24,129 nt of DNA from Clostridia bacterium (GCA_024404065.1 JAKSQR010000008.1:1-24129), one strand, 5' to 3'. Positions 6,251-14,644 are shown, counted from the stretch's first letter. Notes: a model not told the origin generated them from the sequence alone. A program made the numbers and translations.

Positions 6251-8098
6251 TCAAATTATGCCTTCGTTTATAACTTCAGGTGTTGTTACTGTTGTTATTT
6301 CTTCTGTGGTGGGTTCAGTTGCTTCCTCTTTGTCAGGCTCATCATCTTTAATTTCGCAATTAAGTGTTACCTGACCATTCTTTGCTGTTTCTATATTTTC
6401 AGTATAAACAACATTTCCCTCTTCGTCAATGAGTTTAAGCTCATTTTTGCCTGCGGGTATAACAAAGCTGAATGTATTATCTGCAGGCAGCTCCATTGTG
6501 AAATCCCCACACTTTAAGGTGCAGGGCACACCGCCGCTGTAATCTGAAGCTATGGTAACCTTGCCTGATACCTTGCCCATATTGTAAGTTTTCATAAGGG
6601 CAGCCTCTACACAAAGCTTTGCATTTACTAAATTAAGGTCTTTGGGCTCGTAGTTACCTATATAATTCTCGCCATAATCTGCCACTGCAACACGGCTTGT
6701 ATTATTTATAATAATATCCTTGACCTGCTTACCTGTAAGCTTGGGGTTTATGCTTAAAATAAGACCTGCCACACCTGTTACAAAGGGTGCTGCCATAGAA
6801 GTGCCTGACATATAGCCATAGCCGTAGGTTACTGTGCTGTAAATACTTGCACCGGGGGCTGCAATCTGAACCTCAGGACCCTGATTTGATGTGGATGCCA
6901 ATGTGAATTTACCATTGTAGCTGTTTGCTGCTGAGCCTACAATTATAATACGGTCAAGTATATCATCAACAGATACTTTATAAAAGCCCTTGAAGCAGTT
7001 TGACTTGCTGATACCTGCGTAATATGATGAGTTTCTTGCATCTACAGCCTGAGCGGCACTATTGCCGTTGCCCGCTGCCTGCACAGCTATAAAATCGTGC
7101 CCCTTTGAAAGCATTGACGCCATAACGTATGATGCAAGCATTACACCTATGGTGTGACCGGGGCTTCGCAAGGTGTTGGCATTTTCGGGAATAGCCGCAG
7201 ACATACCGAAGCTCATATTTACTGCCCTTGCGCCTGCTTTTACAACTCTGACAATATCAAAAATAATTTCAAGGGTTGTATTCCATCTCTGACCATATTC
7301 GTCATCGGGCATCCAGTCTGCACATACAAGCTTTGCGGTAGGGCATATACCTGCTATACCTTCGTTATTATTAAGCTTTGCACTTATAATGCCTGCTACG
7401 TGTGTGCCGTGGTCTGCCTCTATATTTTTATTTATTGCGTTAGCTGATGGGAAATATACCTTGCCATCAAGGTCAGGGTGCTTATAAAGAAAACCATCAT
7501 CAACTACACCAAGTAATACTTCCTTAAAGTAGGATTGGTAATTCCATGCTTCACTTGCATAGACTGCCTCAAAGCCCCAGTTACTGCCCTGTGGCTTTTC
7601 ATTAGTCCAGTAAAAATGTCTGCTGATTTCCTTATTGAAATCAAAGGGGTCATCAGGAATAAACGTATTCTCTGTTTTTTCAAGAGTCATAGGCAATGCT
7701 TTAAGCACCTGAGGATAAGCCTCAAGTTTTTCACACTTTGCAGCAATTTCATCCTCAGTAGCAGCTTTGCAATCTGCCACATAAATATCTGATATGGCAG
7801 CCCAGCCGATAAGCTTTATATTTTCGCTTTTAAGTACGCTTATTTTCTTAAAGAAATTCTCCTCAGGGTTAAGTATGAGTACAAGCTTATTCTTTACAAG
7901 ACCTGTGCTGCTGCCTGTAATTATATAGCTTTCAGGTTTTATACTGCTGAAAAAGTTATCATCAAATGCACTGTCTGTAAAGGGCATACCAAATACTGAC
8001 TCTGCAAACTCATTGGCAATATCCTCAAGGGAAAATAAAGAAATATTGGTTGCACCCATTACAAGAGAAATAAGAAATGCTAAAAATCTTTTTATCAT
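6251..8098 (-). CDS. Exported subtilisin-like (S8) serine protease with C-terminal beta domain
   Basis: A 615-residue secreted or surface endopeptidase. A short basic start and hydrophobic stretch (1-22) act as export signal; no clear cleavage site was seen. Residues 55-145 may be an inhibitor-like propeptide. The triad is intact: Asp200 in GVVDDGF (the family usually has DTG or DSG), His230 in DHGTHVAG, Ser434 in SGTSMAAP, with oxyanion Asn344 in AAGNGN. Residues 505-583 look like a carboxypeptidase-regulatory or Cna-B-type beta sandwich, and the last 30 residues are Glu/Thr-rich without an LPXTG anchor. The ATG directly follows the TAA of the transporter gene, so the two are translationally coupled. 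Substrate unknown. Confidence 0.88.
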   Translation of the reverse strand: MIKRFLAFLISLVMGATNISLFSLEDIANEFAESVFGMPFTDSAFDDNFFSSIKPESYIITGSSTGLVKNKLVLILNPEENFFKKISVLKSENIKLIGWAAISDIYVADCKAATEDEIAAKCEKLEAYPQVLKALPMTLEKTENTFIPDDPFDFNKEISRHFYWTNEKPQGSNWGFEAVYASEAWNYQSYFKEVLLGVVDDGFLYKHPDLDGKVYFPSANAINKNIEADHGTHVAGIISAKLNNNEGIAGICPTAKLVCADWMPDDEYGQRWNTTLEIIFDIVRVVKAGARAVNMSFGMSAAIPENANTLRSPGHTIGVMLASYVMASMLSKGHDFIAVQAAGNGNSAAQAVDARNSSYYAGISKSNCFKGFYKVSVDDILDRIIIVGSAANSYNGKFTLASTSNQGPEVQIAAPGASIYSTVTYGYGYMSGTSMAAPFVTGVAGLILSINPKLTGKQVKDIIINNTSRVAVADYGENYIGNYEPKDLNLVNAKLCVEAALMKTYNMGKVSGKVTIASDYSGGVPCTLKCGDFTMELPADNTFSFVIPAGKNELKLIDEEGNVVYTENIETAKNGQVTLNCEIKDDEPDKEEATEPTTEEITTVTTPEVINEGII

Positions 8099-9013
8099 TT
8101 AATCCGCTCCCTGTTTTTTATTGCCTACGGGAATCTGTGTAAGGATTACGCCTGCAAACATAATGCCACAACCCACAAGCACTCTTACGCCCATATCGTC
8201 ATGGAGTATGAGCCAGCCGAATATAACGGCAAATACACTTTCAAGGCACATAAGAAGTGCTGCTACTGCAGGCTGAGTATATTTCTGACCAAAAATCTGA
8301 AGCGTAAATGCAATAGCGCTTGAGCCAATGCCTGCATAAAGAATGGGAATTGCGGAGTCAACTATATCAGGTAAGCTTGGCTCCTCAAATATAAACATAC
8401 AGATTACGGAGAATATGCCTGCCACAAGAAACTGACCGCAGGCAAGAGGAACACTCTCCACCTCCATACAATATTTATCTATTACTATTATATGCACAGC
8501 AAAGGCTGCTGCACAAAGCAGTGAGAAAATTTCGCCCTTACCAAGAGCAAAATCACCTTTTTTAACGCAGATAAAATACAGACCTATTACGCCAAGCACT
8601 ATGCCTGCCCATACATTTGGTGAAGGTCTTTTTTTAAGAAACAGACCAAACAAAGGCACTAACATCATATAAAGTGCCGTGATAAATGCCACCTTGCCTG
8701 CCTCAATCTCGTATGTGAAGGCATGCTGCTGAAGGTTGCTTGCAACAAATAATACTGTGCCGCAAACAAGACCACCTCTGAACATACCCTTATAGTCAAA
8801 TTTAGTTTTTTCTCCTGCAGGGAGATTTTTATTCTTTTTAATCTGGCTTATTACAAGCACAGGTATAAGCACTAATCCACCTATTACGGTGCGTATACCA
8901 TTAAATGTAAATGTGCCTATGTGTGCTCCTGTTTTCTGAGCCACAAATGACAGACCCCATATAAGGGCTGCCAGCACACAATAAAGAGGACCTACTGCCT
9001 TCTCTTTTTTCAT
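8099..9013 (-). CDS. DMT-superfamily transporter (EamA family, RhaT/YdcZ-like)
   Basis: 304 residues arranged as two EamA repeats of about five helices each (roughly 8-145 and 155-295), which fits a 10-helix inner-membrane permease. The first repeat opens with LYCVLAALIWGLSFVAQKTG, a common EamA start; the second carries the typical PAVAALLMCLESVFAVIFGWLILHD-like region near 245-270. Such proteins export or import amino acids, nucleobases or other metabolites; the substrate cannot be read from sequence. An AGGTGA site lies 4 bases before the ATG. It is the first gene of the apparent operon with the S8 protease, GH13 enzyme and aquaporin. A strong hairpin stands just upstream. Confidence 0.88.
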   Translation of the reverse strand: MKKEKAVGPLYCVLAALIWGLSFVAQKTGAHIGTFTFNGIRTVIGGLVLIPVLVISQIKKNKNLPAGEKTKFDYKGMFRGGLVCGTVLFVASNLQQHAFTYEIEAGKVAFITALYMMLVPLFGLFLKKRPSPNVWAGIVLGVIGLYFICVKKGDFALGKGEIFSLLCAAAFAVHIIVIDKYCMEVESVPLACGQFLVAGIFSVICMFIFEEPSLPDIVDSAIPILYAGIGSSAIAFTLQIFGQKYTQPAVAALLMCLESVFAVIFGWLILHDDMGVRVLVGCGIMFAGVILTQIPVGNKKQGAD

Positions 9014-9029
9014 AATGTCACCTAAGCAA

Positions 9030-9058
9030 AACTGCCCACAGAAAATCTGCGGGCAGTT
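9030..9058 (-). terminator. Terminator after ispH-rpsA, directly before the transporter ribosome binding site
   Basis: A 13-bp stem (9030-9042 with 9046-9058, one wobble) with an AAA loop follows the rpsA stop by 14 bases. On the minus strand the tail is only TTTGCTT before the AGGTGA site of the next gene. It could allow part of the transcripts to continue into the transporter operon; no separate promoter was found between them. Confidence 0.75.
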
Positions 9059-9071
9059 AAAAATTTAATAA

Positions 9072-11096
9072 TTATTCAGCTTCTGCCTCTGCAGCAACTT
9101 CTTCAGCTTCTTCAGCAGCTTCCTCTGCTGCTTCTTCAGCTACGGGCTCAAGGAGAGCACGGATTGAAAGGCTTACACGCTTCTTATCATAATCAACAGC
9201 GGTAATCTTGCAGGTTACCTTCTGACCAACTGAAAGAACCTCTTCGGGCTTCTCAATGCGATGATCAGCAATCTGTGAAATGTGGATAAGACCGTCAATA
9301 CCAGGAATAACTCTTGCAAAAGCACCGAATGTTGTAAGACCAACAACTTCTGCTTCTACAACTGAACCTTCGGGATAATCCTTCTTAAGGATTGCCCAGG
9401 GATTGTCTTCGTCTTTTCTGTAACCAAGAGAAATCTTCTTGTTTTCCTTATCAAGAGCCTTGATGTAAACTTCAACTTCCTGACCGATTGAGAAAACTTC
9501 TGAAGGATTCTTGATTCTCTTCCAGCTCATCTCTGAGATGTGAACCATACCGTCTACACCGCCGATGTCAACGAATGCGCCGTAGCTTGTCATTGACTTA
9601 ACTGTACCTGTGTAGCTCTTGCCTTCTTCAGCAGCTGCCCAGAATGCCTCTGATGCTGCCTTTCTCTTTTCAGCTGCAACTGCACGAACTGAACCAACAG
9701 CTCTTCTTCTGCCCTGATCAACATCAATGATGCGGAAGCTAACCTGCTTCTTGAGGATTGACTCAAGTGCGTCATCTCTGTGCTCTGTTGCAAGTGATGC
9801 AGGAATAAATACGGTTGAACCCTTTGTAGCTACAAGAACGCCACCCTTGATGATATCAGTAACTGTACCTTCAAGAACTGTGCCTTCTTCTTTAGCTGCA
9901 ACGATATCGCCCCATGACTTCTGAGCGTCAAGGCGCTTCTTTGAAAGCTTAACTGTACCTTCAGCGTCGTTACCCTTGAGAATCATAAGAGTAAGCTCAT
10001 CGCCAATCTTAAGCTCTTTTGAGGGGTCTGCTGCGGGGTCATTGCTGTAATCTTCGTAAGAAACGATGCCTGTAAGACCGCCAAGTCTGTGTGTGCCGGG
10101 AAGTGCAACCTGGATTTCAGTAGCGTTGATAGCTGCTACTGTACAAACAACAACGGAATCGTCATTGAGTTCGCCAAGCATAGCTTCGAATTCGTTTTCA
10201 GTTGACGCTGCTGAAGGCACCTCCTCTACCTGAGTATTTGTGGTTTCGATGATTTCGGACATTGCTATAAGTACCTCCTTAATAATTGCAGCCGGGGTTG
10301 ATGCCCCTGCTGTAACGCCAACCGTGGCGTATGTGGAAAAATCTATATTTTTGAGCTCATCGGCTCTTTCCACCAGAAATGTGGGACAGTGACTGCTGCA
10401 TACGTTGTAGAGCTTCACTGTGTTTGAACTGTGGCGACCACCTATGACTACCATTGCGTCATTTTCGCAGGCGAGCTTGTCTGCTTCCTCCTGCCTTTCG
10501 TTAGTCGCAAAACATATTGTATCAAAAATTTTTGGGTTTGTATAGTATAAATTTATTATTTTTTTACATTTTTTCCATTCTTCAACGGAAAAAGTGGTTT
10601 GTGAAACAACTGTAACAGGCTTTTTTGTAAGCTCAGCATTATTTTCCAGCAGAGAATTAAGCTCATCTGCCGAAGAGAAAACATAGCTTTCGCCCTTACA
10701 GTAGCCCTCTATGCCCTGCACCTCAGGGTGCTTCGGGTCACCTGCAATTAAAACAGGTGTAAGGTCGGCAGAATTCTCTGCCACAATTTTGTGTATCTTT
10801 TTTACAAACGGACAGGTTGCATCACAAATTTCACAGCCGATTTCTGCAAGAGTATCATAAACCTCAGGTGCAACTCCGTGAGCCCTGATAATTACAGTTT
10901 CGTCACCGGTAGCTTCCGATGGGCTTTCTATAATATCAACGCCCTTAGCTTTAAGGTCATCCGTAACTGTGGCATTGTGAATTATAGGGCCAAGTGAGCA
11001 GCATTTTTTGCTTTTCTCTGCCACCTCATAAGCCATTGTAACAGCTCTGTCTACTCCGAAGCAGAAGCCTGCCTTCTCTGCAAGTATTACTCGCAA
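9072..11096 (-). CDS. ispH-rpsA: Fusion of IspH (HMBPP reductase) and ribosomal protein S1
   Basis: 674 residues joining two proteins. Residues 1-278 are IspH, the iron-sulfur enzyme that makes IPP and DMAPP in the last step of the MEP pathway. Cys12, Cys95 and Cys195 bind the cluster; His40, His123 and Glu125 line the active site. Residues 279-674 are S1-like with four S1 RNA-binding domains (about 313-388, 403-470, 491-560, 576-648) and an Ala/Glu-rich tail (650-674). Domains 3 and 4 are the most typical. Such fusions are known in Clostridia. The start is TTG at 11094-11096, 7 bases after GGAGG and overlapping the plsC end by 10 bases. An internal ribosome binding site and ATG at residue 279 may also give free S1. 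It is the last gene of the cmk operon. Confidence 0.93.
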   Translation of the reverse strand: MRVILAEKAGFCFGVDRAVTMAYEVAEKSKKCCSLGPIIHNATVTDDLKAKGVDIIESPSEATGDETVIIRAHGVAPEVYDTLAEIGCEICDATCPFVKKIHKIVAENSADLTPVLIAGDPKHPEVQGIEGYCKGESYVFSSADELNSLLENNAELTKKPVTVVSQTTFSVEEWKKCKKIINLYYTNPKIFDTICFATNERQEEADKLACENDAMVVIGGRHSSNTVKLYNVCSSHCPTFLVERADELKNIDFSTYATVGVTAGASTPAAIIKEVLIAMSEIIETTNTQVEEVPSAASTENEFEAMLGELNDDSVVVCTVAAINATEIQVALPGTHRLGGLTGIVSYEDYSNDPAADPSKELKIGDELTLMILKGNDAEGTVKLSKKRLDAQKSWGDIVAAKEEGTVLEGTVTDIIKGGVLVATKGSTVFIPASLATEHRDDALESILKKQVSFRIIDVDQGRRRAVGSVRAVAAEKRKAASEAFWAAAEEGKSYTGTVKSMTSYGAFVDIGGVDGMVHISEMSWKRIKNPSEVFSIGQEVEVYIKALDKENKKISLGYRKDEDNPWAILKKDYPEGSVVEAEVVGLTTFGAFARVIPGIDGLIHISQIADHRIEKPEEVLSVGQKVTCKITAVDYDKKRVSLSIRALLEPVAEEAAEEAAEEAEEVAAEAEAE
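10260..10280 (-). promoter_or_regulatory. Internal ribosome binding site and ATG for a separate S1 product
   Basis: Inside the fusion, minus-strand AAGGAGGT (10273-10280) precedes an in-frame ATG (10260-10262) by 10 bases. The ATG is codon 279, precisely at the join between IspH and the S1 part. Translation from here would give a 396-residue S1 (MSEIIETTNTQ start). The site is coded by the IKEV residues ending IspH. Confidence 0.6.
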
Positions 11097-11731
11097 TGGC
11101 CTTCCTCCCAGAGAGCAGTGATATCAGCCATAATTCTGTCTGCTGCAGCTATCTGCTCTTCTCTTGTAGCATTCTCGGAAAGACCAAGCTCCTCATAAGG
11201 GATAAACTTGCCGTATCTTACTGTGTATCTTGAACGCTTTTTGAGATTATCATTATTGTAAACTGAAACGGGAAGCACACCACACTTTGCCTGAGCAGCA
11301 AAGTTTGCAACACCTCTGTGTGCCTTGCCGATTTTACCATCCTTTGAGCGGGTGCCCTCAGGGAATATACCAAGGATAAAGCCCTTTTTAGGGATATCAA
11401 CAGCACGCTTGAATGCGGCACTGTCTGCTCTGCCTCTTGAAACGGGGAAGCCATTTACCTTGGTAAAAGCCCAGCCAACAACGGGTATATCCCAAAGCTC
11501 TTTTTTGCCCATGAAAAACATCTGTCTTTTCTTTATGCCAAGACCAATCATAAGCGGGTCTATCATGTGAATATGGTTTGAGGCAAGAATGAAGCCACCC
11601 TCTGCAGGGATATTTTCAACGCCTGTATATTCAACCTTAAAAATACATCTGGCAACAAGCTTACCAAGAGGTCTTAAAAAATTATAAAGCTTGCTCTCTT
11701 TGATGGGTCTGTCGTAGTTGTACTTACTCAT
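11087..11731 (-). CDS. plsC: 1-acyl-sn-glycerol-3-phosphate acyltransferase
   Basis: A 214-residue membrane-associated enzyme that adds the second acyl chain to lysophosphatidic acid in phospholipid synthesis. The HX4D catalytic motif is present in SNHIHMIDP and the substrate-binding motif in FPEGTRSKDGK. Length is normal for short PlsC proteins. The ATG overlaps the cmk stop (ATGA) and AAAGGAGAAAA lies just upstream, so it is coupled to cmk; its own end overlaps the TTG start of ispH. cmk-plsC-ispH-rpsA is a conserved order in Clostridia. Confidence 0.93.
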   Translation of the reverse strand: MSKYNYDRPIKESKLYNFLRPLGKLVARCIFKVEYTGVENIPAEGGFILASNHIHMIDPLMIGLGIKKRQMFFMGKKELWDIPVVGWAFTKVNGFPVSRGRADSAAFKRAVDIPKKGFILGIFPEGTRSKDGKIGKAHRGVANFAAQAKCGVLPVSVYNNDNLKKRSRYTVRYGKFIPYEELGLSENATREEQIAAADRIMADITALWEEGHCE

Positions 11732-12396
11732 CCGATTTTCTCCTTTATAGTAGAAACTACTTTATCGATAGACTCCTCAAGAGAAAGGTCGCTTGTATCT
11801 ACAAGTATGCTGTCCTCAGCGGGTTTAAGTGGAGCAACCTCTCTGTGAGAGTCGTTATAGTCTCTCTGAATCAATTCTTCAAGTACATTATTATACTCCA
11901 CTTTTGTTCCTTTTGCAATAAGTTCATCATATCTTCTTTTTGCTCTTTTCTCAGCAGAAGCAGTAAGGAAAATTTTAACCTGTGCATCAGGAAGCACTAC
12001 TGTGCCTATATCTCTGCCGTCCATAAGGCAGTTATTTTCTTTGGCAATATTTTTCTGAAGGTCAAATAAAAATGCTCTTACTGCAGGAATTGCAGAAACA
12101 TTTGAAGCTGCCATAGAAGCGTCAGGGGTGCGGATTTCTTCAGATACATTCTCACCATTAAGAAGCACCTGCTGTACACCATCTGCAAATTTAAGCTCAA
12201 CAGTAATCTTATCAAGAGTAGCTGAAACAGCAGCAGCGTCTGTGGTATCAAGATTATTTCTTAAAGCATTTACACCAACTGCTCTGTAAAGAGCGCCTGT
12301 ATCTACATAGATATAACCAAGCTCTTTGGCAGCTGCCCTTGCAACTGTACTTTTGCCTGCGCCTGCAGGGCCGTCTATTGCTACATTTATTACCAT
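11728..12396 (-). CDS. cmk: Cytidylate kinase
   Basis: 222 residues; phosphorylates CMP and dCMP with ATP in pyrimidine salvage and RNA-turnover recycling. The P-loop GPAGAGKST lies at 9-17, followed by the YVDTGALYRAVG nucleotide-binding region; the DGRDIGTVVLP motif and the lid Arg pair (EKRAKRRYDEL) are present. Length fits bacterial Cmk. AAAGGAGAA precedes the ATG. It is third in the five-gene operon starting with the RpiR regulator. Confidence 0.95.
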   Translation of the reverse strand: MVINVAIDGPAGAGKSTVARAAAKELGYIYVDTGALYRAVGVNALRNNLDTTDAAAVSATLDKITVELKFADGVQQVLLNGENVSEEIRTPDASMAASNVSAIPAVRAFLFDLQKNIAKENNCLMDGRDIGTVVLPDAQVKIFLTASAEKRAKRRYDELIAKGTKVEYNNVLEELIQRDYNDSHREVAPLKPAEDSILVDTSDLSLEESIDKVVSTIKEKIG

Positions 12397-12408
12397 AATA
12401 ATTCTCCT

Positions 12409-13641
12409 TTATATACAGTTTAATCCGGCTAATCTGCCAGTAGAAAATGCTATCTGTAAATTAAAACCACCTGTGTAGGCATCCACATCAATTACCTCAC
12501 CTGCAAAGTAAAGACCGCTTACAAGCTTTGATTCCATTGTGGATGGGCTGATTTCCTTTGTGCTTACGCCGCCGCTTGTTACAATGGCTTCGTCAATTGG
12601 TCTGAAGCCTGTAACTGTGACCTTGAGATTCTTAAGAAGCTTTACAAGACCTGCCCTCTGCTCACGGGTAATCTGATTTACCTTGGTTGCCATAGGAATA
12701 TGGCTAAGCTTAACTATTACAGGCACCAGCTTTTTAGGAAGCAGAGCATCAAGAGCATTTATAAAATTCTTGTTGGTATTCTCTGAAAAATCTCTTAAAA
12801 TTCTTGTATCAAGCTGCTCCTCTGTAAGAGCGGGCTTTAAGTCTATATAGATTTCGTACTTGCCCTTTTTCATATCTCTCATGTGGGCGCTTGCACTGAG
12901 AATGCAGGGACCTGATACACCGAAATGGGTAAAGAGCATTTCGCCGAAATCCTCATACACTTTCTTATTCTTTTCAGTATCCATAACTCTTATGGAAATA
13001 TTGCGCAGTGATAAGCCCATAAGCTGTGAGCAGTAGCCCTCATGTGCCTCAAGGGGTACAAGGGATGGAACGGGGTCAATTACAGTATGACCTGCCTGCT
13101 GAGCAAGTGAATAGCCATCACCTGTGGAGCCTGTCTGCGGGTAGGATTTACCGCCTGTGGCAATTATCACTTTATCTGCATTTATTACAGAGCCATCGGT
13201 AAGCTTTACGCCTTTAACTGCACCATCTTTTATGATAAGCTCAGTTGCCCTGCCCTGCACAAACTTTGCATATTTATCAGCGTAGGAGTGAAGGCAGTCA
13301 ACTATATCCACCGCCTTATCTGATACGGGGAAAATTCTGTTGCCTCTTTCCACCTTGAGAAGCACTCCACGGCTTTCAAAAAAATCAACTGTATCTGAGG
13401 GCATCCAGCCATTGAATGCACCGTATAAAAACCTGCCATTAGTTGGCACATTTGAAATAAGGCTCTGAATATCCTTACAGTTATTGCTTACGTTACAGCG
13501 ACCCTTACCTGTAATCATTACCTTACGACCGGGGCGCTCATTCCTTTCAAGCAGTATTACATCTGCTCCGTTTTCACCTGCAGTGCCTGCCGCCATCATA
13601 CCTGCGGCACCTGCACCTATTACTAATACATCAGCCTTCAT
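12409..13641 (-). CDS. HI0933/YhiN-family FAD-dependent oxidoreductase
   Basis: A 410-residue flavoprotein. The N-terminal dinucleotide fold has GAGAAGMMAAG (8-18), an acidic residue ending the second strand (LLERN), and the family hallmark GRKVMITGKGRCNVSNN; the C-terminal FAD motif is GLYFAGEVIDVDAYTGGFN. The family has no settled reaction. Databases often call it BaiN after a proposed bile-acid pathway role, but nothing here (no bai neighbours) supports that. The ATG overlaps the last base of the RpiR stop (TAATG), and a TAA at 12409-12411 is followed closely by cmk, so it belongs to the same transcript. Confidence 0.88.
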   Translation of the reverse strand: MKADVLVIGAGAAGMMAAGTAGENGADVILLERNERPGRKVMITGKGRCNVSNNCKDIQSLISNVPTNGRFLYGAFNGWMPSDTVDFFESRGVLLKVERGNRIFPVSDKAVDIVDCLHSYADKYAKFVQGRATELIIKDGAVKGVKLTDGSVINADKVIIATGGKSYPQTGSTGDGYSLAQQAGHTVIDPVPSLVPLEAHEGYCSQLMGLSLRNISIRVMDTEKNKKVYEDFGEMLFTHFGVSGPCILSASAHMRDMKKGKYEIYIDLKPALTEEQLDTRILRDFSENTNKNFINALDALLPKKLVPVIVKLSHIPMATKVNQITREQRAGLVKLLKNLKVTVTGFRPIDEAIVTSGGVSTKEISPSTMESKLVSGLYFAGEVIDVDAYTGGFNLQIAFSTGRLAGLNCI

Positions 13642-14504
13642 TACTTTTCCTCTCTGCCTGTGCGGTATACGTGATACTCATCCCATATCTGCTCAAGGGC
13701 TTCAAGATTCTGATGTACTTCCTCCTGCCTTTCACGGGCGCTTGCAGCTATAAGAGCATTTACTAAGCTCAGGGGTGCAACAAGGCTGTCTACAAAAGAA
13801 ACCATTGTACTTTGTGCAACAAGAAGGTAGGTAGCATAAGAAGCTATGGGTGACATTTCACCATCAGTTATTGAAATAATTGTGGCATTTCTGCTCTGGG
13901 CAAATTTTAATGCCTGAATGGTCTGTGTTGAATACCTTGGGAAGCTGATTGCAATTACAACATCCTCACTGCTTATGCGTAAAAGCTGCTCAAACATTTC
14001 ACTTGCAGCAGAAGTATCAACAAGCACAACATCATATAGAAAGCTCATATAAAATGAGGCAAAGCTGGCAACTGAAGCAGAGGAACGGACACCTAAAATG
14101 TATATTCTTTTAGCTTTGTTTATTGCCTCAACAGAGCCCTGAAAATCCTCACGTGAAATATTATCACGGGTCTTTTTAATCATATCAATATCGGCAGCAA
14201 AGGTACGCTCTATAAAATCTTCGCCGTCATATTTATTGGCAGCCTCCATACGCTGTACGCTGGTGAGCCTGTTTTTTACAGTTTCCTGCAGATTTTTCTG
14301 AAGCTCGGGATAACCATCAAAGCCTATGGCTGATGCAAAACGCACTACTGTGGATTCACTTACACTACAAGCCTTACCTAAAGCTGCAGCTGTCATAAAT
14401 GAAACCTTTTCGTAATTTTCTTTTATGTAGTCAGCTATTTTTTTGTGACCTTTTGAAAGGGAGCTGTAATATATTTCAATTCTGTCGTGTATAGTTTCAG
14501 CCAT
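13641..14504 (-). CDS. RpiR/MurR-family transcriptional regulator (HTH_6 plus SIS)
   Basis: 287 residues. An N-terminal helix-turn-helix domain (about 1-75, with the recognition part in GKACSVSESTVVRFASAIGF) precedes a SIS phosphosugar-binding domain (about 120-250, with YILGVRSSASVA and the VAISFPRYSTQTI strand). Such regulators sense sugar phosphates and control sugar or cell-wall sugar use. CGGAGGTGA lies just before the ATG. It is transcribed away from the GH95 fucosidase across a symmetric control region, so it may control that gene as well as its own operon (inference). A -10-like TATAAT is present at 14574-14579 but no convincing -35 was found. Confidence 0.9.
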   Translation of the reverse strand: MAETIHDRIEIYYSSLSKGHKKIADYIKENYEKVSFMTAAALGKACSVSESTVVRFASAIGFDGYPELQKNLQETVKNRLTSVQRMEAANKYDGEDFIERTFAADIDMIKKTRDNISREDFQGSVEAINKAKRIYILGVRSSASVASFASFYMSFLYDVVLVDTSAASEMFEQLLRISSEDVVIAISFPRYSTQTIQALKFAQSRNATIISITDGEMSPIASYATYLLVAQSTMVSFVDSLVAPLSLVNALIAASARERQEEVHQNLEALEQIWDEYHVYRTGREEK

Positions 14505-14537
14505 GTTTTCACCTCCGAAACAGGATAATCTGCAGAG

Positions 14538-14611
14538 TATTTTACATTAAAAATGAAGGAAATGCAAGATTATATTATAAAAATGCAAGTTTTCTTTCAT
14601 AATGTAAAATA
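14538..14611. promoter_or_regulatory. Nested symmetric repeats, candidate RpiR operator region
   Basis: Perfect 11-bp inverted arms TATTTTACATT (14538-14548) and AATGTAAAATA (14601-14611) enclose an inner near-inverted pair, ATGAAGGAAA (14553-14562) and TTTCTTTCAT (14591-14600). Inside lie two direct copies of AAATGCAAG (14560-14568, 14581-14589), 21 bases apart, which places them on the same face of the helix. The array ends 4 bases before the fucosidase -35 box and covers the likely -10 of the regulator. Confidence 0.5.
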
Positions 14612-14614
14612 TGA

Positions 14615-14644
14615 TTGACTATTCTGATTACGCAAATATATAAT
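14615..14644 (+). promoter_or_regulatory. Promoter of the GH95 gene
   Basis: TTGACT (14615-14620), 18-base spacer, consensus TATAAT (14639-14644). The leader is about 30 bases, with small GTAC-based symmetry (14651-14654, 14662-14665) and GGAGG (14670-14674) 7 bases before the ATG. Confidence 0.75.

Noticed and set aside
12409..13641. Naming the flavoprotein BaiN and inferring bile-acid 7-dehydroxylation
   Set aside because: The family is widespread in bacteria without that pathway and no other bai gene is present in the window.
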